A program made the position numbers and the translations under genes. The notes below the pieces were generated by a model that saw only the letters and a program-made list of their open reading frames with translations, did no database searches and was not told the DNA's origin. From NCBI GenBank assembly GCA_001275005.1, contig JWZX01001908.1:1-13661 (forward strand): a stretch of DNA of 13,661 bases. Reading direction: 5' to 3'. Shown one piece after another: positions 7,025 to 13,661 of the stretch (positions are counted from its first letter, which is position 1; each line of letters opens with the position of its first letter). The DNA comes from Chrysochromulina tobinii (Eukaryota; Haptophyta; Prymnesiales; Chrysochromulinaceae).

Positions 7025-7477
7025 TCACGCCTTGTAGGCGACAATCGACACCACCTTGCCGGCGCCGTCGAAGGTGAATACATCGCATACGTTGAGGCTC
7101 GTATACTCATCCACCACAACTTTGATCTGGGCGACACACGATTGTTCCGCACCGCACTCGAAGATGGACACGATATCAATTTGGATCTTCGGCACGGCCG
7201 CCCAAATGCCTGCAATGCCAGTGGCGACAATCTCGTTCGTCGGCCCGTGGGATGCGTCCCAGTCCTTCAGCGTGCTCTCCTCAGCGTGCAATGCCTTGAT
7301 GGCCTCCTTGTCGTGAGCATTCCACGCCTTGAAGTACTCCTGCGGTGCGCTCACGACAGGTATTTAGCGGGCAGGCAGGTATTTAGCGGTGTGTGCATGG
7401 GCATTGAATGTGCACGCCGGATGATTTGCGGCTGTGCAAAACGCGCGGCACACCGTCACGAGCCCGACCTTGCTCAT
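7025..7477 (-). CDS. SnoaL/NTF2-like small protein, two predicted exons
   Basis: The main exon (7339-7025, 104 residues, stop TGA) begins EYFKAWNAHDKEAI, the usual start of SnoaL-like NTF2-fold proteins, and ends in VFTFDGAGKVVSIVAYK, the family's last strand pair. It contains no ATG, and a TAA (7366-7364) blocks extension upstream; only a GTG could start it. I therefore infer a 24-nt first exon, 7477-7454 (ATG AGC AAG GTC GGG CTC GTG ACG), donor GTGTGC at 7453 and acceptor CGCACCGCAG ending at 7340. The joined protein starts MSKVGLVTEYFKAW, as family members usually do, and totals 112 residues. These cone-shaped folds bind small molecules or catalyse isomerisation; the substrate is unknown. 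Fold assignment is firm, the first exon is inference. Confidence 0.75.
7340..7453 (-). other. predicted 114-nt GT-AG intron of the SnoaL-like gene
   Basis: Minus-strand donor ACG|GTGTGC and acceptor CACCGCAG|GAG, phase 0. Inside it CCGCTAAATACCTG occurs twice (7389-7376 and 7370-7357), each carrying a branch-point-like CTAAAT; the nearer one is about 28 nt from the acceptor. An alternative donor, CTC|GTGACG, six bases upstream, would remove two residues and keep the frame. Confidence 0.5.
7357..7389. repeat. 14-bp direct repeat in the SnoaL-like intron
   Basis: CAGGTATTTAGCGG at 7357-7370 and again at 7376-7389, a 19-bp period. It sits just before the predicted 3' splice site of the minus-strand gene. 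Confidence 0.85.
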
Positions 7478-7655
7478 GCGGGACGACGGTCACGGACACG
7501 GACAGGGTGCGTTCGCGCTTCGGCCTTCGCGGAGGAGGAGGTGTGAATTAATCCGTGAACTCCACGAGGTGTGAACCTACTTTTTGAGTTCGAAACGCGT
7601 AGGGGTTTCGCCGCGTAAGCCAGCGCGCGACGGCCAGAGCGGGCGGGGGGCTCCT

Positions 7656-9386
7656 TTAGTCAACGTCGGCCTGGGGCACGGACGGCGGCGGCGCTGGCGG
7701 CGGCGGAGGAGGCGTGCCGCCGCCGGGCTCGTTTGCCGCGTAGGCCACCCCGTCGCGAAAGCCGGCTATCGGTCGACCTCCCACCATGGTGCTCGCGGCA
7801 GCGCCCTCATCGATCTCCCACCAGAGGGGCGGCGACGTGGGGAGCCTCGCCGTTAGGATTTCGACGCCGCTCTCGTTGACGAGCAGCGTGTGCTCGAACT
7901 GCGCCGAGGGCAAGCCGTCCTTGGTGACCGCCGTCCAGCCGTCGGGCCAGTGCGTGTCCTTCCACGAGCCCATATTTATCATCGGCTCGATTGTGAAGCA
8001 GTGGCCGGGCTTCATGACAAACTTGGCTTTGTTGCCCGCGTAGTGGGGGATGTTGGGCGCGCAGTGGAAGAACGCGCCGATGCCGTGCCCGCAGTAAGTC
8101 TTGTCCACCTGGAAGCCTTGGGCGTTGACGAACTTGGTGATGATGCCTCCCATGTCGCGATAGAAGACGCCGGGCTTGCACTCCTTGATGCATGCCATGA
8201 GAGAGTCGTGCGTCGCCTTGACGAGGGCCTTTTTCGCCGAGGAGACGCTGCCCACCACGAACGTCTCGTTGAGGTCCGAGTGGTAGCCGTCGAGGATAGC
8301 CGACACGTCCACGTTGACGATGTCGCCCTCCTCGAGCTCGCGCATGTCGGGGATCCCGTGGCACACGACCTCGTTCACGGACGTGCACACGCTCTTGGGG
8401 AAGTCGAAGTAGTGGAGCGGCGCCGGGTACGCGCCGTGATCGACCGTGTACTCATGCACCACCCTGTCGATCTCGTCGGTCGTGACGCCTGGTCGAATGA
8501 TTCGGTGCGCGGCGTCCAGGATCTCCCGCCCGAGCTTGCACGCAGCGCGCATCTTCTGAATGGCCTTCTCGCTGAGGACGGGGGGCGTCTCGCGTGCGTC
8601 GCTCCGCCGCTCCGCTTCCGCCTGCCCCGTCGTGTAGTAGTCGGGCCGCGGGATGTGATCCGGTAGCGGCCGATCTGGTGACGGCACTCAGGGACACTCA
8701 GAGACTATCAGGCGCTATCAGACGCAATCGGGCGCACGCAGAGGGATTGAAAGCGTACCTGCGGAGATGCTATCAGGCGCAATCAGACGCAATCAGGCGC
8801 AATCAGGCGCAATCAGAGAGATTGAAGGCGTACCTGCGGAGACGCGGTGGGGCTTGATCGAGCCGTTATACCCAAATGAGGGCAGCTCGCCCGTGCGCTT
8901 GCGGCCGTGCTCGAGCACGTACTCCCACGGGCCGCGGTCCTCCACCTTAGAGCTGCCCGTGGCGGTGCTGTGCTGGCACGTCAGCTCGCCCGTCGACAGC
9001 TCCACCACTACCACCACCACGAACTGGTTGGCTTCGTTGCACTTGCGCTGCCGCTCTGGAAGCCCCTCGAGACCCTGCGCGCTCTCGAGCTCGGCTTTGA
9101 GCGCGTCCTCCGGAACCCATTTGCTGCGCGCCGCGAGAGGCTTGAAGCGCTCCGCGGTCGTGCTCGCTTTGCTGTTCTTCGTCACCATCGCCAACACCTG
9201 CAGCTGCTTGAGAGGGCCGCGGAGCAGCAACACGCCGCGCGGGCCCTCACCAGTAGGCGGCGGCGGCGCATTGGTGGCATCTTCCCCCGCGGCCGGCCTG
9301 AGCGCCGCCGCGCGCATCGGGTCGATCACCTGGTCTTTGAGCCGCGGGAAGGCATCGAAGAGTTCGCTGCACGTACAGGGCGGCAT
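7656..9386 (-). CDS. METAP1: methionine aminopeptidase type 1 (cytosolic type), two exons
   Basis: Exons 9386-8834 and 8674-7656 give 523 residues. It removes initiator Met from nascent proteins and uses two metal ions. Metal ligands are all present: D307 (NVDVS), D318 (HSDLNET), H381 (CGHGIG), E414 (FTIEPM), E445 (FEHTLL), with the catalytic His H290 (VCHGIPD). The eukaryotic-type-1 linker is split by the intron: exon 1 ends WEYVLEHGRKRTGELPSFGY...SIKPHRVS and exon 2 resumes RPLPDHIPRPDY, the same order as plant MAP1A. Exon 2 alone has only a GTG start, which supports splicing. The paired C/H zinc finger that normally precedes the linker is not visible; residues 1-150 are unrecognised, with six Val in a row (123-128). 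The C-terminus has about 60 extra residues with Pro runs. Start ATG 9386 follows an in-frame TAA; a further 5' exon cannot be excluded. Confidence 0.92.
8675..8833 (-). other. 159-nt phase-1 intron of METAP1
   Basis: Minus-strand donor CCGCAG|GTACGCC (intron starts at 8833) and acceptor CCGTCACCAG|ATCGG (ends at 8675). Joining completes a GAT codon and restores the conserved linker (HRVSA-D-RPLPDHIPRPDY). Without splicing, exon 1 reads into a TGA 14 codons after the junction. Most of the intron is made of repeats. Confidence 0.88.
8691..8815. repeat. two arrays of a 10-bp repeat (consensus GRCGCAATCA)
   Basis: Five decamers at 8691-8740 (degenerate: GGGACACTCA, GAGACTATCA, GGCGCTATCA, GACGCAATCG, GGCGCACGCA) and five at 8766-8815 (GATGCTATCA, GGCGCAATCA, GACGCAATCA, GGCGCAATCA, GGCGCAATCA). 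They are separated by 25 bp holding the splice-donor-like segment. On the transcribed strand each good unit reads TGATTGCGCC, with a CTGAT branch-point-like pentamer across unit borders. Confidence 0.9.
8701..8845. repeat. 75-bp tandem duplication spanning the METAP1 exon-intron boundary
   Basis: 8701-8770 aligns with 8776-8845 at an offset of exactly 75. The best-kept part is GATTGAA(A/G)GCGTACCTGC and GGAGA at 8745-8767 and 8820-8842. On the minus strand this is the last exon bases plus splice donor, TCTCCGCAG|GTACGC, so the intron carries a second, internal copy of the 5' splice site at 8759/8758. Confidence 0.9.
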
Positions 9387-9726
9387 GGGAATCACACGTG
9401 AGCATTACGTCAGCCCATGATGGCAAGTTTGGCGCGCGAGTCGCACGCGAGCTGGATGCGTGGCAGGTGGCGGCACGTACAAGAGGGCCGTGCACACGGC
9501 GTCGGTGGCGGCAATCTCTTTGTGGTCCGCCATGCGAGAGCTGCGGCGAGAAGGAGTCTGCGACGACGTGCATCGCCAAACTTTGCAATCACCGGTAAAA
9601 AGACTCCATTACCGGTACAGCGCGCATCAAATCTGACTTTGTGCAGCTCTATCCGGCGTGATTCCTTAACAGCTGAGGCTATGACGGACGGAAGAAGTAT
9701 TGCAGGCACTGCCTGGCCTGCGGCAC
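9387..9726. promoter_or_regulatory. divergent intergenic region with bHLH/bZIP- and E2F-like sites
   Basis: This 340-bp gap separates the divergent METAP1 and Pro-rich membrane protein starts. Within 45 bp of the METAP1 ATG lie a G-box CACGTG (9395-9400), a CRE-like TTACGTCA (9405-9412) and an E2F-like TTTGGCGCGC (9428-9437). A small inverted repeat ACCGGTA...TACCGGT (9591-9616) lies nearer the other gene. The motifs match known binding consensuses; function is inferred from position only. I see no coding frame here. Confidence 0.4.
9591..9616. repeat. 7-bp inverted repeat ACCGGTA/TACCGGT
   Basis: ACCGGTA (9591-9597) and TACCGGT (9610-9616) are exact reverse complements around a 12-base spacer. 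CGGTAAAAAG inside it matches the reverse complement of the 210-232 repeat unit upstream of the exportin gene, hinting at a dispersed short motif. Confidence 0.6.
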
Positions 9727-10752
9727 ATGCTCCTCCTCGCGTCGGCACTGCTGACGAGCGGCTTGGTCACCAGGGTCACGCAGCAGGCATATGACAGGTT
9801 CCGTGTGGACTACACTGGCACCGAGATCCCTGTCCTCTGGGATGCCGACGAAGGTACTTGCACAACCAGCACCATTGTGAGCAACGGGGTGCGCGACTTC
9901 ACGTGCACAATCACCCCGACCTACGCCACTCAAATGCAGGCCGACGGGTCGGCCGCTGACTTCCAAATCGATAACACGTGGCCGGCACTCTATGTAGCGG
10001 GGACAGATTGCTGCCGCGAGCCTGTCCACTTGGGCACGGCCGACTTCAACAACTACATCCCGACCGTGACGGTCCAGGGCACCACCACGGTGACCGTGAC
10101 GGCCAACCGTATCGGTTCGGTCCTGACCTACACCAAGGTGGGCGAGCGCATTATCGCCCTCGACCTGCCCAGCAACAGCCCGCTCGCGACATACACACTT
10201 TTCCGGGGCACTCCTCAAGCGCGCAATGTGACCCTTGCGGGCACCCTCGCGCCCAACTCGCCGTACTCGAGGACGGCTGCGCTGGCCGCATCGTTTGGGC
10301 TCGCCCGGGCGACGGAGATCTCCTCCTGCGCCTTTCTGCTGCCCACGGCCGTGGTGCCCAATGGCCTTGAGGCATGCCGCACGTACAACCGTGTCGTGGT
10401 CGTCAACGCCGCGGGCGTCGTCACAAGCGCCACAACTTGGCCGACCGTAGGCACAACGAGCTCGACATACGGGCCGCCCTCGCCGCCGCCGAGCCCCCCC
10501 AAGCCGCCACCCTCCCCGCCTCGGCCGCCCCTTCCGCCCCTCCAGCCGTACACCGCGCCCTCGGTGCTCTCGCCGCCGACGATCGCGGCGCTGACCGCTC
10601 AAGGGCTCAATGCGGGCTCGGTCGTCGCCATCATCTTCGGCGTCATCCTCGGCGCGATGCTCGTCAGCGGCTACTTCTGTTGCAAGCGGCCCGCTCCTCC
10701 GAAGACGCGTGGTGCCACCCCATTCATGCCGGTCGTCGAGATCAAGCATTGA
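9727..10752 (+). CDS. secreted/membrane protein with Pro-rich hinge and one TM segment
   Basis: 341 residues from ATG 9727; the frame extends a few codons upstream but without another ATG. In order: a short hydrophobic N-terminus MLLLASALLTSGLVTRV (likely signal peptide); a Thr/Val-rich, beta-type ectodomain with paired cysteines (TCTTST, FTCTI, DCCRE, SSCAF, EACRT) and an N-glycosylation sequon NVT; a hydroxyproline-rich-like hinge (about 247-275) with SPPPSPPKPPPSPPRPP; a TM helix (297-319) VVAIIFGVILGAMLVSGYF; then a 22-residue basic tail starting KRPAPPK. The layout resembles algal pherophorin-like and cell-surface glycoproteins, but the ectodomain matches no family I recognise. Surface adhesion or wall/scale attachment is a guess. 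Confidence 0.8.
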   Translation: MLLLASALLTSGLVTRVTQQAYDRFRVDYTGTEIPVLWDADEGTCTTSTIVSNGVRDFTCTITPTYATQMQADGSAADFQIDNTWPALYVAGTDCCREPVHLGTADFNNYIPTVTVQGTTTVTVTANRIGSVLTYTKVGERIIALDLPSNSPLATYTLFRGTPQARNVTLAGTLAPNSPYSRTAALAASFGLARATEISSCAFLLPTAVVPNGLEACRTYNRVVVVNAAGVVTSATTWPTVGTTSSTYGPPSPPPSPPKPPPSPPRPPLPPLQPYTAPSVLSPPTIAALTAQGLNAGSVVAIIFGVILGAMLVSGYFCCKRPAPPKTRGATPFMPVVEIKH

Positions 10753-10823
10753 GTCGCCCCCATCAACAGGATCAATGCAGGGAGCCGCCAGAAAGAGCCG
10801 AGCTGCCTGCTCACGGTGCGCGA

Positions 10824-12751
10824 ATGGTTCTTGCCAATGACCATGAAAGCAAGATAAGCCTGCTAGAGTGCTCGGCTACTAGTGCTCCAGCGTTGTGTGT
10901 TTCCGGAGAGGTTCGTCGCATTTCTGGTCCTCCTGATGTACGTCCGCCGCCCATGCCGCCACGTCGGTCTTGCGTCTTCTGAGTTCTGACCCCTATGAAT
11001 TCACACATCGAGCGATCTCCGATCCCCAGCTGCTCATCAAGTTTCTGATGATACCGGTACTCCATCCGTCGGCGGAGACACAGGTCGGGGTGGTGATGCT
11101 GATGGAGCAGCTCGTCCACGCGAACGGAAAGATGGGCACGAGCGAGCGTCGCAGGAGCCTCACACTCAATGGCGAGACCACCGAATTTGAGAATCCAGTG
11201 CCCTTGGTGCTTGCCGCCGCTCGGCAGCTGGGCATGTCGTTGCGGCGCGACGGGAAGCTGCTGTGGATTGCAGACGAGGCACTCCTCGATGAGTACGAGG
11301 ATGATGACACGGCGGACAGCATCCAATCCATACCCGAACAGCCTCTGAGCGACGATGTCGCCACCTACTACAAGAACGTCTTCGCCCAGCGCTCAAAGGC
11401 GACCGTACTGCCAAGCAACATGATCGCCGAGATGGCCTCCCAGCACTCGGAGGCGCTCGCCGAGATTGCCGCGGCCAAGCAGCATGCGCGCAAATCCATG
11501 AGCAAGCGTGAGCTCAAGAGGGATCGGCGGCGGCGCAGCCTCGCGCTGCGCGAGGAGCGTCTCTCTGGGGTCAGCGAGCGTTACACCGAGGAACGGATGG
11601 CACTGCTCGATACGGACTCAGAGGGCAAGTGGTCGAACCGGTCGTCGGCGGGCAGCGACCAGCCACCGAGCCTGACGAGCCCGCACACCGCGGAGCCCGC
11701 CATCTGGCCCAGCGACCTGCCTCTCAGCAGCGGCGGCTTCAGCACGCTCAAGCGTGGCGCCTTGCCGCGCATCGATTCGTCTTCGTTGGCACTCGACCAG
11801 CTCGAACAGGCCGCAAGCGCTCCCTCGAGCGCGCCCGCGAGCGCGCCCGTGCCCGCGACGGCGCCCATGAAGAGCCCAGAACCCAGACGCCGGTATGGCT
11901 CCGACGCATTTGGTCTGGCGACCACAGAGCCCAGCGCGCCCGACCCCAACACCGACCACGGCGACACACGCCCGCTCCCGCCGCGGCGCATTTCAGAGTT
12001 CTCTTCTTTGCACAATCAGTGGGCTCGATCACCACGTGATTCACCCCAAGAGGAGCCTGCCGCCGCCGAGGCCACGCGCGCTCCCGTCTGGCTCTGCGCC
12101 AGCAATGGTGGCATTGTGAGCGGCGGCAGCGGCCAACACAGTGGACAGCCACACTTTAACATCGGAGATCGTGTCGAGGTCGACTTTGACGACGAAGGCT
12201 GGTTCACAGGCGTCGTGGAGACGGTGCGCGCGGGAGGGCGGCACGGCGATCGGCGTGTGTACAATGTGCGCCTCGATGTTGGCGAGACGGCCGACGATGT
12301 CGAGGGCAGCGAAATCCGCCCGGAGGGTGTCAAGGGCGACAGCGGGGGCGGTTCAAATAGCCGCGACGAGCAGAGCACGCGTGCTGACTCCCTCAACGGC
12401 TTCGATATCAACGACCAGGCAAGCGAGGTGAGCGAAGGGCCAGAGGAGGAGCGCCAGATCACCTGCCGGGTCACTGAGACCGGCATTGAATGGAACCTCA
12501 TCCGCGACGATGAGTTTGTTTGGTCGCCTCCCACAACCTCGGCCCTCCGGCAGCATGACGACCGCTTCCCGCGCTGGGAGGCGGTCAAAATTATGACGAT
12601 CGGTACCGACAAACCAGGCCAATCAGCGCCGACACCAACGAGGCATCTCATCTACAGCAACGAGGATGAATTTAAGGAGGACCTCGGTCAAGAACTTCCA
12701 CTCGCTGTGCCGCCGTTGGCGCCGCCCGCCCGCCCGCCGCGCGCTTCGTGA
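10824..12751 (+). CDS. Tudor-like-domain protein, predicted two exons
   Basis: The long frame is open from 10937 to TGA 12749-12751 but its first ATG (11048) cuts into a plausible helical region. I infer an exon 10824-10937 (38 codons, starts MVLANDHESK, ends ISGPPD), donor GAT|GTACGT and acceptor GATCCCCAG|CTG at 11029/11030, phase 0, giving 611 residues. The body has an N-terminal helical region (39-130) with PVLHPSAETQVGVVMLMEQL, a basic helix rich in K/R (about 177-216), a long disordered Ser/Pro/Ala segment (about 230-400) and a Tudor/Agenet-like barrel (412-470): FNIGDRVEVDFDDEGWFTGV then VYNVRLD. A C-terminal globular part (about 515-600) includes RVTETGIEWNLIRDDEFVW. Tudor-like domains often bind methylated peptides or scaffold chromatin, but no aromatic cage can be verified here. 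The 11048 start is the alternative. Confidence 0.7.
10938..11029 (+). other. predicted 92-nt intron of the Tudor-like gene
   Basis: Donor GAT|GTACGTCC, acceptor CTCCGATCCCCAG|CTG, and a good branch-point match TTCTGAC (10984-10990) about 40 nt before the acceptor. Both flanking exons are phase 0. The donor resembles that of the METAP1 intron (GTACGC). Counter-argument: the intron itself reads in frame with exon 2 as DPYEFTHRAISDPQ, which also looks protein-like. Confidence 0.45.
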
Positions 12752-12914
12752 TGTTTCGAATGCGCATGAGCGCGGCCTTCGCACCAAAGTTGACGAAATC
12801 GATCGGAGAGTTTATCTTTTTTTTCGCAACATTTGACGAAGCTCGACCGCGGCGTCATCGCGCAAACCGTGCCACTAATCCCTGCAACTATTCCCCCTCC
12901 AGCAAGAGAAACCG

Positions 12915-13661
12915 ATGCTGCGGCGATGGGACATGTGCGCGGCGTGCACGCTTGCGGCTGCGACCGCAGCGTATTGGCTGTATCGCAAGCTCAATCGTCC
13001 GCGCGTGACGCTCGAGCCATCCGCCGCGCTCGGATCCTCCACCACCGCCGCCGCCAGCGCGGCGCCGCCACCATCGAAAGTGCAGCCGTCGATGGCAGCC
13101 TCGGCTGCAGCGCCAAGCAACTCCACTGACGCTGCTCCATTCCCGCTCGGCACCACCGCCAAGCTCACGGGCCTGATGAACGCGCGCCGGTCGAGCTCGA
13201 TCAAGACGTTTGACCGCAAGTTTTCGCAGGTGGCGGCGTTCTCGCCGTTGCTCGCGCACTGGGAGCTCGAGCGGCACCACCCCGACGAGCTCGTCGCGCC
13301 CGGCGCCTTCGACTTCGAGAGCGCCCTCCTCATTGTCGACATCAGCGGCTTCACCGCGCTGTGCACGAAGCTCGACATTGACATGCTGCAGCGGCACATC
13401 AACACTTATTTCGGCGAGCTGATTGATGTGGTCTCGAAGTACGACGGCGACGTGCTGCGCTTCGTGGGCGACGCGCTCTTTTGCGCGTGGTCGCTGCCCT
13501 GCGGCGCGGAGGCCGAGGGCACTCTGGCACTCGCGACGCTCGCTGCGTGCCGTTGCGCCCTTGAGCTCCACCAGAAGTGCAGCTCGTACCTCATCCCCGA
13601 GGCGAACGAACACCTTTCCATGTGCGCGCCGTCGCCGCCTCCCCCCTCCCCGCCTCCCCCG
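12915..13661 (+). CDS. membrane-anchored class III adenylate/guanylate cyclase (partial)
   Basis: Open from ATG 12915 to the window edge (249 codons, no stop). The N-terminus MLRRWDMCAACTLAAATAAYWLYRKL looks like a signal anchor. An Ala/Ser/Pro-rich linker follows (33-80), then the start of a class III cyclase domain (about 133-236): ALLIVDISGFTALCTKL with metal-binding D142, and KYDGDVLRFVGDALFCAW with the second Asp D186. The pattern is closest to the soluble-adenylyl-cyclase (ADCY10)-like C1 domain. It would make cAMP or cGMP if the missing half supplies the transition-state Asn/Arg. After residue 236 (LSM) the family expects a conserved G-rich strand, but the frame turns into SPPPPSPPPP; an intron probably starts at 13622 (CAT|GTGCGC). 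Substrate choice cannot be read from this half. Confidence 0.85.
   Translation, partial: MLRRWDMCAACTLAAATAAYWLYRKLNRPRVTLEPSAALGSSTTAAASAAPPPSKVQPSMAASAAAPSNSTDAAPFPLGTTAKLTGLMNARRSSSIKTFDRKFSQVAAFSPLLAHWELERHHPDELVAPGAFDFESALLIVDISGFTALCTKLDIDMLQRHINTYFGELIDVVSKYDGDVLRFVGDALFCAWSLPCGAEAEGTLALATLAACRCALELHQKCSSYLIPEANEHLSMCAPSPPPPSPPPP
13622..13661 (+). other. probable start of an intron (C-rich) in the cyclase gene
   Basis: GTGCGCGCC at 13622 follows the last residues that align with the cyclase family (EANEHLSM), and the remaining bases are almost pure C with few G/T. A GT donor here would leave phase 2. It could instead be a coding polyproline insertion. Confidence 0.4.

Noticed and set aside
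7352-7354. GTG start for the SnoaL-like gene, and GTG at 8687 for METAP1 exon 2
   Set aside because: Both lie just before acceptor-like CAG sites, and family N-termini are restored by upstream exons.
6989-7546. Plus-strand frame of 185 codons across the SnoaL-like gene
   Set aside because: It shadows a clear SnoaL-like protein on the minus strand and shows no family features of its own.
8691-8845. CRISPR-like array
   Set aside because: Repeat units are 10 bp with no unique spacers, and the array lies inside a eukaryotic intron.
9247-9748. Minus-strand frames upstream of METAP1 as the missing zinc-finger exon
   Set aside because: Frames at 9247-9588 and 9410-9748 contain scattered Cys but not the family's paired CxxC and FCxxxC arrangement.
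1-13661. Bacterial or viral origin of the whole window
   Set aside because: GT-AG introns interrupt conserved genes, and karyopherin, MetAP1 with the eukaryotic linker, and mitochondrial ALR together indicate a nuclear genome; no viral hallmark gene is visible.

Overview
The window looks like nuclear DNA of a GC-rich microbial eukaryote, most likely a unicellular alga. The exact lineage cannot be settled from sequence alone; haptophyte-like is my best guess. The reasons: all recognisable proteins are eukaryotic types (exportin-6-like karyopherin, Erv1/ALR sulfhydryl oxidase, cytosolic-type methionine aminopeptidase 1, class III nucleotide cyclase, pherophorin-like Pro-rich membrane protein); there are no operons or Shine-Dalgarno patterns; genes lie on both strands with their own intergenic DNA; and at least three genes make sense only with short GT-AG introns (92, 114 and 159 nt). 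Codon use is strongly G/C at third positions, which creates many long antisense shadow reading frames.

Layout, left to right. 2-79 may be the last 25 codons of an upstream + strand gene. 80-376 is intergenic and carries a strong foldback repeat. 377-4057 (+) is a single-exon exportin-6-like gene. 4058-4284 holds a GTTCA/TGAAC hairpin bracketed by a 10-bp direct repeat. 4285-4899 (+) is a small coiled-coil protein. 4900-5298 is a convergent intergenic stretch. 5299-6141 (-) is a signal-peptide/EF-hand/single-TM protein; 128 bp away and divergent, 6270-6770 (+) is Erv1/ALR. 7025-7477 (-) is a SnoaL/NTF2-like protein with a predicted 24-nt first exon. 7656-9386 (-) is a two-exon methionine aminopeptidase 1; its intron holds a 75-bp tandem duplication that copies the 5' splice site. 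9727-10752 (+) is a secreted or membrane Pro-rich protein. 10824-12751 (+) is a Tudor-like-domain protein with a predicted 92-nt intron. 12915-13661 (+) is the N-terminal half of a membrane-anchored class III cyclase that runs off the window.

The genes do not form a pathway. They are housekeeping and signalling genes lying side by side: nuclear export, oxidative folding in the mitochondrial intermembrane space, N-terminal Met removal, Ca2+ sensing and cyclic nucleotide signalling. I found no mobile-element ORF, CRISPR array, rRNA or tRNA. The most interesting signals are structural: the MetAP1 intron built from decamer arrays plus a duplicated splice donor, MetAP1's apparent replacement of the family zinc finger by an unrecognised N-terminal region, the foldback elements, the micro-exon, and the unusual domain arrangements.
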